This document shows positions 18,291-27,306 of a DNA stretch of 37,377 nucleotides, one piece after another. The stretch is from Pseudoneurospora amorphoporcata. Lineage: Eukaryota; Ascomycota; Sordariomycetes; Sordariales; Sordariaceae. The stretch spans positions 1 to 37,377 of the forward strand of contig MU859324.1 of assembly GCA_033297205.1 (NCBI GenBank), written 5' to 3'. A program made the translations under genes and the position numbers. Position 1 is the stretch's first letter. Every line of letters starts with the position of its first letter. The notes beneath the pieces were generated by a model. It made no database searches. It saw nothing but the letters and a program-made list of their open reading frames with translations, and had not been told where the DNA came from.

Positions 18291-21212
18291 ATGAAGCTGG
18301 CCTTCACGCTAGCGGCCTCCGCCTTCCTGGCGACGGTCCCCGTCACCGCCTTGCCCATCACCCCCAACACCGCAATCATCAAGACGGACACCGCCATCGT
18401 CAGTCCCGCAACCGTCTCCAACACCATCCATCCCACCACTACGACTGTTGGTCTTCAGCCAGAGACTTTGGAGCCTGCAGACGAAACTGACCCAGACGTT
18501 GATGAGGAGGTTGAGTCTGACGAGTCTGACGAGGCCGATTATTCCGCATCTGACTATGAAGACTATGTCACTACCGAGCATGTCTCTGACGACGATGCCT
18601 CTTCCCACAACCGCGCCACTCCCGGCCATCGAGGCATCAAATGCACCAATGAACATGAATTTCCCTATTGCCATGACACTCGCAATACGAAGCGCCATGT
18701 TTCCGCAGGGCAAGCTGAGGGAGGCTTGGCCCCTCTTACAAAGGCCGCCCGCGCAGAAGACTATGGCTACACGTGCGCCAACGTCAAAGCAAAAATGGTG
18801 TGCAAAAATAATAATGGAGTCATCGAGTGCGATTGTTTACAGCCGATGGAACCGGCGATCCCGGATGAGAAGGTCGAGGGTGGTTACCGCTGCCAAAGCG
18901 GTATCACCAACGTACCGGTGCGTTGTTATTCTGGTTCCATCTATAGTGCAAGTAAGAAGTGTTGGTGTTACCCACCAGCGGAAAAGGCGATCAAGAAGCC
19001 GGCGAAGAAGAGAGATGTCACCTCCGAATCTGACTCCCAAGCCACCGAGGTTCACAACATCATATCATCCGTTGTGGACCGTCGTTCCGGCTTCCATATA
19101 GGCGGCCCAGGATATCACTGCGAGAATAAGGAAGCCAAAATGGAATGTCCTGTCGCACGTATTTGCGGCTGCGTCGTCACGGATAAGGACGGGAAGCAAC
19201 GACTTGATGGTTGGCCAGTCAAAGACGATAAGCGAAAACGCCGCGATCTTGATTCAGATTCTGTCGAGCCCGAGTCCGACTTTGAGATCAAGTCCAAGAG
19301 GGACTTGCTCCAGTTTGATGTCTCCGTGATGCTGCCTGGAGACGTAGTCAAGGCTCTCACCCCAAAGAAGAGAGATTTGCAGGTCAAGAGGGAGGTGGAG
19401 GAGGAGCACTTCCTCGAGGCCAGCATGCTTAAAGCTGGACGGGACGCCAACGGTCAAGACCATGAACTCTTTGCTCGCAAAAACATGGGGTACGGCACCC
19501 GACCAGTCGAATGCAAGGAGACGGGCGATATCGCCGGCTTTTGTCTCATCAGCGGCTACTGCTACTGCCTCCAGTGCCAGCTCTTCCCGGATAACTGCGC
19601 CTTTATGCAGAGGAAGGGCGTCGGCAACAGCAAGAAGAGGAAGCGAGACTTGGCCCTGACGGATTCCCTCGACGGCGCCAATCCCCCCCTTGAAGCCCGC
19701 ACATTCGCCAGTGAGACGAACACCAACCCGGGCCAAATACCCAAATATACTATGAAGATCACCAGCCAAGTGATCAAGAACACCAAACCCATCTCGTTTA
19801 CCTGCGGAAGCACGAACGGCGGGTTCTGTTTCGAAGACGGCTGCTATTGTGTGCAATGCGCAATTGGTCTGAACGATTGCAGATTCAAATTGGTCCGATC
19901 GCGCTCAAAACGGGGTGGAGGTGGGAACCATAACCTGCAGGATCGTGATCTTGATGGGCTGTTGACCATCGACGATGGGGGTGGAATGGATCATGAGGAG
20001 AGGATTTTTGGTAACGAGAAGCGTGGTGGGGGCTCGGGTCTTCATAGGACCAGCCCGTTTGGCCGCCCGGTCACGGTTGGTCGTCGGAGCGGCTCTCATG
20101 ATGTCTCGGAAGATGTGCCGGATGACGACGAGGTTTCTGTTGCGGAGAAGCGTGGTGGTTCGGGTTTCCATAGAACCAGCCCGTTTGGACGCCCGGTTAC
20201 GGTTGGTCGTCGGAGGGACCCTCATGATGGCTCGGAAGATGTGCCGGATAATGACGAGGTTTCTGTTGAGAAGCGTGGTGGCTCGGGTCTTCATAGAACC
20301 AGTCCGTTTGGCCGCCCGGTTACGGTTGGTCGTCGGAGCGCCATGGCCAAGGCCATGCCCATGCCCGATAACCAAGCAATTCTGGATAAAAGGAACAAGG
20401 GCTTCGACTGCACTAATGCCCTGGGCGCCTTCTGCTTTACCGACGATGAGTGTTTCTGTCTTCGATACAAGAAGTTCCCCAGGGCCGGCTGCCGCTTTGA
20501 GGCAAGGAAATTCTTCCGCAATACCAAGATCAAGCGGGATTCGGATGATGGTGTTACGGCCTCATCGGAGGGGGAAGATATCAAGTCGGAAGTTGTCGAC
20601 GTCGTCGCACCGCCACCGATTACTCCCACAATCACGTCTACTTCCGTTCTGTCAAACACATCCGTTCTACTTGCCACCGCAACCGCTGCTACATTTACGT
20701 CCAATCCCGACGACGTCGCCAACCGCAACGGCCACAACCCCGAGTTCAACATCTTCGCCCGCAGCAAACGCGGCGACGGCTACAAACCCGACTCTGCGGT
20801 CAAGGAGACGCTTCAGAAAGAGAAGAGGTCTCCCTTTTATGGGATGCATCATGCTATTCCGAGCTCTAAGGTTGTTAAGGCTCCGGGTGCCAACGACATG
20901 GAATATGAAGGAGGAGTGGACAAACTCAAAGCCCGTGATCAAGCCTCTGGTGCTGGAAGTGCTTGCACCCTTGAAGGAGTGTGGAATTGTATCGACGGGA
21001 AGTCTTACCAAAAGTGTGCCGCCGGCGTTTGGACTCCCATCATGCTACTGGCTGCAGGGACGACGTGCGCTGTCGGCTCATCAACTTCCCCTCTTAACAT
21101 CACGGCCACGGTTGTCGGAAAGAAGATGAGGCGCCTCACCAACAGCAACACCATAGCCCCTCGTGACAACCCCAAGGGTGGTGCTTGCAGCCCCGAAGGA
21201 CAATGGAATTGA
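18291..21212 (+). CDS. Secreted Cys-rich, Lys-Arg-studded repeat protein, 973 aa (candidate Kex2-processed precursor)
   Basis: The start is the ATG at 18291 (context CAGCC-ATG), which gives the signal peptide MKLAFTLAASAFLATVPVTA; the frame is open further upstream, but that extension would bury the signal. An acidic Ser/Asp/Glu-rich region follows (about residues 60-110). Then come repeated cysteine modules of the form C-x(6-9)-F-C-x(4-5)-C-[YF]-C...C-x-F, clearest from residues 408, 505 and 707. At least a dozen Lys-Arg sites, the Kex2 cleavage signal of the late Golgi, separate the modules. Residues 577-682 carry three near-identical cassettes containing SPFGRPVTVGRR. Residues 892-926 form a module CTLEGVWNCIDGKSYQKC...AAGTTC resembling CBM19 chitin-binding domains. 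The protein is probably secreted and cleaved into many pieces; function is unknown. A TGA at 21210 ends it within a second chitin-binding-like module, so the original protein was likely longer. Confidence 0.8.
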   Translation: MKLAFTLAASAFLATVPVTALPITPNTAIIKTDTAIVSPATVSNTIHPTTTTVGLQPETLEPADETDPDVDEEVESDESDEADYSASDYEDYVTTEHVSDDDASSHNRATPGHRGIKCTNEHEFPYCHDTRNTKRHVSAGQAEGGLAPLTKAARAEDYGYTCANVKAKMVCKNNNGVIECDCLQPMEPAIPDEKVEGGYRCQSGITNVPVRCYSGSIYSASKKCWCYPPAEKAIKKPAKKRDVTSESDSQATEVHNIISSVVDRRSGFHIGGPGYHCENKEAKMECPVARICGCVVTDKDGKQRLDGWPVKDDKRKRRDLDSDSVEPESDFEIKSKRDLLQFDVSVMLPGDVVKALTPKKRDLQVKREVEEEHFLEASMLKAGRDANGQDHELFARKNMGYGTRPVECKETGDIAGFCLISGYCYCLQCQLFPDNCAFMQRKGVGNSKKRKRDLALTDSLDGANPPLEARTFASETNTNPGQIPKYTMKITSQVIKNTKPISFTCGSTNGGFCFEDGCYCVQCAIGLNDCRFKLVRSRSKRGGGGNHNLQDRDLDGLLTIDDGGGMDHEERIFGNEKRGGGSGLHRTSPFGRPVTVGRRSGSHDVSEDVPDDDEVSVAEKRGGSGFHRTSPFGRPVTVGRRRDPHDGSEDVPDNDEVSVEKRGGSGLHRTSPFGRPVTVGRRSAMAKAMPMPDNQAILDKRNKGFDCTNALGAFCFTDDECFCLRYKKFPRAGCRFEARKFFRNTKIKRDSDDGVTASSEGEDIKSEVVDVVAPPPITPTITSTSVLSNTSVLLATATAATFTSNPDDVANRNGHNPEFNIFARSKRGDGYKPDSAVKETLQKEKRSPFYGMHHAIPSSKVVKAPGANDMEYEGGVDKLKARDQASGAGSACTLEGVWNCIDGKSYQKCAAGVWTPIMLLAAGTTCAVGSSTSPLNITATVVGKKMRRLTNSNTIAPRDNPKGGACSPEGQWN
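20019..20336 (+). repeat. Three tandem Lys-Arg-bounded peptide cassettes
   Basis: Units start at the Lys-Arg codons at 20019, 20148 and 20271 (129 and 123 bp apart). Each encodes KR, then GGSG[L/F]HRTSPFGRPVTVGRR. The first two continue with an acidic spacer of the SEDVPD[D/N]DEVSV type up to the next KR. The basic core is almost invariant while the spacer varies, the pattern expected if the core peptide is the selected product. Confidence 0.85.
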
Positions 21213-21499
21213 ATCGATGGCATAACTTATCAACAGTGTGCTGCCGGCGTCTGGGGCCCCGTTAGGCCGCTGGCTGCAGGGACTATTTGCTCTACCGCTA
21301 GTTACAATGGGGTTGGGGATCTTACGATTATTGCCAAGGATCCAAGGCAAAAAAGATGAGAGCTCGCGACAGCGCCAGTGCTGCTGGAACTGCCTGCACG
21401 CACGAAGGAGCCTGGAACTGTATCGACGGGAAGTCTTAGCAACAGCGTGCTGCCGGCGTTTGGACGCCTGTGATGCCACTTACGGCTGGGACTACTTGC
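20964..21499 (+). repeat. Three tandem CBM19-like modules, the last two decayed
   Basis: Modules span 20964-21068, 21186-21290 and 21395-21499, each 105 bp from first to last Cys codon. All share a W-N-[C]-I-D-G core followed by AAGVW and A-G-T-x-C. Module 1 is open. Module 2 has TGA (21210-21212) in place of the TGT Cys codon. Module 3 has TAG (21437-21439) in place of TAC, and an Arg codon in place of a Cys codon. Confidence 0.8.
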
Positions 21500-21870
21500 G
21501 GTACCGGCCAGTTTACTGCCCCTGGGACTCAACACCACGGCAGCGGCTGTTGGACATGATGACGAGTCCAAGGTTGTGGCGGTGCCGACGGAGAGGAAGG
21601 TCGGTAGGAGCTTGGAGCAGGAGGGGCAGGAAGGGCAGGATGAGGGGACGCATCGGGTTGCTATCCCTGGAGCCTGGGGGGGATGACGGTGGTGAGAAGT
21701 CTAAGAGGACGCAGACGAAGAAAAGTGATGACGCGTGGGATGGTGACCACGGGCCGTATGACTACGAGTGTCATGAGGATGGGTGTTATTGCATGGTTTG
21801 TGATTCGAAGTTGAAGGCTTGTAGGAAGGTTATGGTTGAGCATCGAACGGCTGACAAGGGTGGGAAGTGA
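21213..21870 (+). pseudogene. Decayed 3' part of the cysteine-rich secreted gene
   Basis: Beyond the TGA at 21210 homology to the upstream modules continues. ITYQQCAAGVWGPV reads in the same frame. After the A6 run at 21349-21354 the frame shifts to RARDSASAAGTACTHEGAWN, stopped by TAG at 21437-21439. A further shift gives LNTTAAAVGHDDESKVVAV, and another at the G7 run 21676-21682 leads to the last cysteine module YECHEDGCYCMVC and a stop at 21868-21870. Two of the shifts sit on homopolymers, so part of the damage could be sequence error, but the two nonsense changes are substitutions. Confidence 0.7.
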
Positions 21871-22944
21871 TGGGAGGGAGCAGTCAGTAGACTGAAAGGC
21901 TATTTATTACCTGGTCAGGCAGGCTGTTGTTTGTCCTGGACATTTGGGTATAAGGGGGAGTGGATCGGAGGAAGGAAGTCACGGAATGATGTGGGTGGGT
22001 TGTAGTTTCTTTCGAGATTGAATTACTGATTTTCTTTCTTTCTTTTTTTGTACAACACGAACAAGAATCTACCTGTGATACCGGGTGTCATGAGAAAGAA
22101 CTCTTACCTTACTCCACGGACAACACCAAGTTAAGTTTTCCTTGAAGACTTCTCGCATCTGACAAGGAAATGCCTCGGTGATGTTCGCAGAAGACGAAGA
22201 TACCGGTCGACAACTTGTTCATCTGCAGTCGAAGAGTTGAATGGAGCATAAAACTGTACGCACGGAGCTTTCCTAGTACTGACAGCCTGTCTAACTCGCA
22301 AAGGAGTCACTGACCAGCCGAGCAGGCAATCAATTAGTTGCCCTGCTTCTATCGAAATCAACTCGCTGCATGTATGTCTCCGGACTTCCCACAACTCCCT
22401 CTGGAGGTGCAGAGGATTTCTCTTTTTTTTCTTTTCCTTACCAGCAGCAGTCTGATGCGCTTCTGGTAATGCAGCGCCCAGGGCTTATGACTACAGCTAT
22501 TGAACGTTCAACGTCGTGATTCTCCTAGAACCGAGCAGTTTTACCTCATGGGTTACGCATCCAATGTGCTCATCCACGCCGGGGCAACTCAAACCTTGGA
22601 AACTCAAGGAGGATGCCGTCCGGCCAAGGTGGATGTAGCCTTTATGCGCTGTTGCTGCATCTGTGCGCGTGTTTTGGACACGTCGCCACCAAGAAAGCAT
22701 GGAAGATGTAGGTATCCAAAGCCAGGCTGGACATGCGAATGGAAGATTCCAACGAAGCAAGTTACCGTCTGCCCACGTGAGCCGCCCACACATCTCCGTC
22801 CCCAAGCCCTTCCCAGAGGACTTCATAAAGGAAGCAGCCCTCTTCTTCTCCTGTTTATCCAACTTATTCCTCACCAAGTTTGGTGTTCTTAAGAGCTTTC
22901 CAACTCGTCCACCATCACGGTATTACCGTGATATCGAACACACG
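21871..22944. other. Intergenic region between the two secreted-protein genes
   Basis: Contains no supported gene. A T/C-rich tract lies at about 22030-22050 and another at 22420-22440. The reading frame of the downstream gene is open back to 22663, but the signal peptide fixes the start at 22945. Confidence 0.4.
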
Positions 22945-24572
22945 ATGTTTGACTTCAACCTCCTCGTTTGCGCTTTTCTCCTCATCGGGCACAGCTTCTT
23001 GGCCCTCGCTGCCCCAAATGGCCACAACAAACCCAGGAATGCCCTAAAAACCACCACCGCCACGGTCATCAACGCGGACCTGGAGGTTATCGAGGTTGAG
23101 AAAACCACCTTCAATTCCGTCCAAGGCACAAAGAAGCTAAAGACCGTCACGACGATCTATGTCACCGTTACACCTCCTAGTACGGTCACCTATACAGTCC
23201 ACGTCAAGCCTCCTCCTCATCATTATAATTCTTCTTCTTCTACTTCTCCTCCTCCTACTTCTCCTCCTCCTCCTCCTACTTCTTCTCCTCCTCCCCCTCC
23301 TACTTCTTCTCCTCCTCCTCCTACTTCTCCCCCTCCTCCTTCTTCTGCTCCTCCTCCTCCTCCTCCTCCTTCTTCTGCTCCTCCTCCTCCTCCTCCTCCT
23401 TCTTCTGCTCCTCCTCCTCCTCCTCCTTCTTCTGATCCTCCTCTTCCTCATCCTTCTTTTTCTCATCCTCATCATCCCCTGACCGTCATTGTTCAGCCTC
23501 CCCAGACCGTCACGGTCGTGAAAGTCCCGTCTCCGCCGCCTTCTCCTCCTCCTACTCCCAAGACCGTCACAGTCCAACCTCCCAAGAGCTATATGGTCCA
23601 ACCTCCCAAGACCTATACAGTCCAGCCTCCCAAGAGCTATACCGTCCAACCTCCCAACAGCTATACGGTCCAACCTCCCAAGAACTATACGGTCCAACCT
23701 CCCAAGAGCTATACAGTCCAGCCTCCCAAGAGCTATACGGTCCAACCTCCCAAGAGCTATACTGTCCAGCCTCCCAAGAGCTATACGGTCCAGCCTCCCA
23801 AGAGCTATACGGTCCAGCCTCCCAAGAGCTATACGGTCCAGCCTTCTAAGACTCCTACGGTCCAACCTCCCACCTATACGGTCCAACCTCCTACCTATAC
23901 GGTCCAACCTCCCAAAACCTATACGGTCCAGCCTCCTAAGACCTATACGGTCCAGCCTTCTAAAACTCCTACGGTCCAGCCTTCTAAGACTCCCACGGTC
24001 CAACATCCCAAGACCTATACAGTCCAACCTCCCAAGACCGTCACAGTCCAACCTCCCAAGACCGTCACAGTCCAACCTCCCAAGACCTATACGGTCCAGC
24101 CTTCCAAGCCTCCCACGGTCCAACCTCCTAAGACCATTACAGTCCAACCTTCTAAAACCCCTACGGTCGTAGAATTCCCATATCCGTGGCCTCATCCTCC
24201 CAAGATCATCACGATCGAACCTCGCAAGGCCGCCACGGTTCTTCCTCCTGTCAAGACCGTTACGGTCCAGCCTACCAAGACCGTCATACTCGGGGCTAGT
24301 CAAGATGTTACCACGACCATCCACACGTCGTCCACCAAGACGCCGGTGAATTTCAAGGAGGATTACACTACTTGGTATCATTGGGAACACGTCGGGGGGC
24401 GGATGCATAAGGCCAAGGCCAAGCGCGAGGGGAGGGATGCCGCCAGGAGGGGCAAGATTGGAGAAAGGGGGGGCATGCTGGGGAAGAGAAATGTTGAGAA
24501 CGTAGAGACTGCCGAGGTCCTCACGTCGTTTATTACGTTGACGGCTGCTGATGTGAGTTAACCACTTCCCTT

Positions 24573-24622
<50 letters not shown>

Positions 24623-24784
24623 GAGTTGTGGGGGTTTTTGTGTGGTGGGGGTTGAGCTATGGGGGACGCCGTCTGGNNNNNNNNNNCAAACACCTTAATT
24701 TAACTCCACAAATAACAAACAACATCAAAATTATTTTAATTTTTATAAAATTTATTTTAATTTCCTGTATTCATATTGGTTGGT

Positions 24785-24827
<43 letters not shown>

Positions 24828-26169
24828 CTCCCTCAGTGGGGGTTGGTTGGGGACTGAGTGGGAAGCATCGTGCTCACCCGTTCGGGTCTGCCTCTCTGGG
24901 GTTTCGATCGAGATTGAATGCCACCAACTCACCTGCCTGTTCACCGCACCATCCCTCCCATGATACCTACCCTCTCCAGCCCTTCCCACGTTTGCACTCG
25001 TCCTCACTCCTCACTCCTCGGTCCCCAGTCCCGTCTCCGGCATACCAAAACCCCTTTATTCCTCCGTAGAATAACCTGAACTAACAAACCACCCCTGATA
25101 GCACAACGTCGTCACCATCACCTCCACCTCCCACTTTGTACCTACAGTCACCAAGACCATCTACCCCCACCCTATCGTCGCCCCCCCTCTCTACAACGGG
25201 GCCGTCCCCGTCCCGGCCTTCGCTCCTCCCGCCGAGCAACAACAACAAGCGCAACAACCACAACTAGTCCTCCCAGGGCAAATTCCCTCCACCCGCTCCG
25301 ACACAGGCGGCATCAAACTCCAACAAGGCAACAACTTCCCCATTCACATGAGGGATATGAGAGCGAACTTTTACTTCAACGCCGATCGCCCCGAGCAGCT
25401 GCAGCCCCGTGGCAAGTATGCCGCTTTGGTTAGTACGCTTACGAAGTATACCCCGTCGGCGGCGCCGCCGCCGCCGCCTCCTACTCCTACGCCTAAGCTG
25501 CAACCTCAACCTCAACCGCAACCGATCCAGGAGCAGCAGGTCCAGCCAGCTCAGCAAGATAATACCCCCGAAAACGTCCCCGTCGCGCCCCCGGCGTGGC
25601 CTCCGTTCTTTGGGATGCCTGATGAGGTTCGTTCATATTGGGCGGCTGCTGGGGCGGCTGCTGCTGCTGCTGCTACTACGGCCGCTCCTTCCGTGACTGC
25701 TTTGAGCAAGCCCAGTAACAGTCTGGTAACAAGCCTGCTTACCCTGTCTGCCGGACAGGCTGGGAACAAGGAGGCGACGGTTTTGCCCGTGTTGGTTGCC
25801 CCTGCTGCTGCTGCTGCTGCTGCTTCTGCATCTGGGCCTGTGGTTCCCCCTCCCAAAATCCAGGTTCCTGTGGTTGCAAATGATGCCAATAGCCCTTTGG
25901 TTGCGGCTGTAACCGTCGTCCCGGCTGGCTCAACAACGGCCGTTTACCCTGCCGCTAACACCCACCACCACGCTGAGCATGAGGCAAACACCCCCGTGGC
26001 CTTCGTAACCACTTTTGTTACGGTCGATGAGGCGGTCCCGACTCCTGAGAAGGGCGGGGCCTTCCCGAAGTTCAATAATAACGTGTGGGAGACGGTGGTG
26101 CGTGGTCAAGAAGTGGTTGTTGATGGGCAGACTGTGGAGGTTATGGCTGTTATTACTGGGGGGCCTTGA
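22945..26169 (+). CDS. Extensin-like secreted proline-rich repeat protein, about 891 aa, two exons
   Basis: Exon 1 is 22945-24552 and exon 2 is 25102-26169. Donor GTGAGT begins at 24553; the acceptor GATAG ends at 25101, with CTAAC at 25081-25085 as branch site, and both exons join in phase 0. The N-terminus MFDFNLLVCAFLLIGHSFLALA is a signal peptide. A Thr/Val-rich segment (TVTTIYVTVTPPSTVTYTV) leads into polyproline with Ser/Thr-Ser interruptions, then about 25 copies of VQPPKSYT-like octapeptides. A Lys/Arg-rich stretch with KR sites closes exon 1. Exon 2 encodes a Gln/Pro/Ala-rich part containing NFPIHMRDMRANFYFNADRP and a compact C-terminus (FNNNVWETVVRGQEVVVDGQ). The architecture is that of a cell-wall or extracellular-matrix protein; no enzymatic domain is seen. 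The intron contains the scaffold gap, so an extra small exon cannot be excluded. Confidence 0.75.
23203..23470 (+). repeat. Polyproline-coding (CCT/TCT) tract
   Basis: A CT-only tract of CCT and TCT triplets encoding runs of 3-7 prolines separated by SS, TS and SA. Three units of SSAPPPPPPP are nearly identical, a sign of recent slippage. The opposite strand is therefore open and purine-only, which produces spurious Arg-rich frames. Confidence 0.8.
23569..24170 (+). repeat. About 25 copies of a 24-bp (8-aa) VQPPKSYT-type repeat
   Basis: Units read VQPPKSYT, VQPPKTYT, VQPSKTPT, VQPPKTVT and variants. Six consecutive copies at about 23696-23840 are identical in protein. Two units are shortened to VQPPTYT. 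The uniform centre and diverged edges indicate expansion by unequal exchange or slippage. Confidence 0.85.
24577..24827. other. Scaffold gap flanked by two long poly-T tracts, inside an intron
   Basis: T44 at 24577-24620 and T42 at 24786-24827 flank a run of 10 N (24677-24686). Between them lies a GT-rich segment left of the gap and a very AT-rich one on the right. Both T tracts are followed by G/T-rich sequence (GTGGGGGTT, GTGGGGGTTGG), so the two sides may be partly the same locus assembled twice. The true intron length is unknown. Confidence 0.8.
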
Positions 26170-27306
26170 ACGGTCTAACCCTGGGGTGGGTGGGGTAGGG
26201 CGATGGGGGGGAAACCGGGATACATATATGGCATGGCAACGATGATAACTGAAGGGGTGGTGGATTGTATGGTGTGCTTGCAACTTGGGTCAGAGGCACT
26301 CAAAGGACATAAAGGACCTACCCTATGGAAATGGGGATAAAGACTGCCACTGCCACTGGCAGATGGAGTTGAGTCCGGAAAGGGAGCATGTATCCTTGGA
26401 GGCAGGGAAGGTAACGGGGTATCAGATCTCCATAGTCAGCACAAAGTGAAGGTTTTTTTTTTTGTTTTTTTTTTTTGTGGTGTTGTTTTTGGCTTTAGAC
26501 CATGTGGTATTGCAGGAAACGGCCAAGTTGGAACTGGTGACGAGAATTGCTGTTCGGTAAGGACTCGACGAGAGAGATAGGCATCTGGAACGAGGCTGTC
26601 AACGGGCTTGACATTATGACGTCGATGGCCAAGTTGCCGCCGGCATCGTGATGGACCAGCTGGACGGTGGACCTGGACCAGAGCCTCGGGAGCAGCGGGT
26701 AGTGATAGGCACGGGTATGTACAGGGATGTGGGTATAGTTAGAAACGGGGAATCCACTTGACTTGCCGATTGTATCTTGACTGGGCTGGACTGGATGGAT
26801 GACGTAGGAATGTAGCTCGGCGCAGTCAGGGCTTTGCCATCAATGAGGACGGAGACCCAGCCAGCTTGAGCAGAGCTGCCGAGTAGGATTCCATCCATGG
26901 TACTGTAATGGCACTGGAAAGCGGTTGCATCAACAAAAAGGTCATGATAGTTATACATTATTGCTTGGGCAAATAGGCAGACGAAACTTCAACCAAGGTC
27001 ATCAACTTTTTGTCGTGAAAACGAGTCCGAGAAAACCACGTTGGGAATCGATAACAACACAAATACATTCGTCCCATCATGGCCACTTGGTTGAAACTCC
27101 AACTCCACCCATTTCCGTCATGTCCGACAACGATTGCACCTTTTCCCATCCGTCTAGCGAACTACAATGAGCTCCACCGTCTTGTTTTGCGTATTGCATG
27201 TGAATATCATAACGTAAACTGCCAAGGGGAACTTTGTAGATGGTGTAGGCAGGAGGAATCGCGCGCTCGTCACTTCATCCCATTACAGCAAAGTAATGGA
27301 ATGCAC
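26170..27306. other. Intergenic region between convergent genes
   Basis: Holds the 3' ends of the proline-rich gene (+) and malate dehydrogenase (-). A T-rich stretch interrupted by G lies at 26453-26477. A minus-strand frame at 26958-26614 (114 codons) has no recognisable features. Confidence 0.4.

Noticed and set aside
23137..24408. 423-codon Arg/Leu-rich frame (LDRIALGR repeats) antisense to the proline-rich gene
   Set aside because: It is the complement of the octapeptide repeat and the CT tract; it has no signal peptide or independent evidence.
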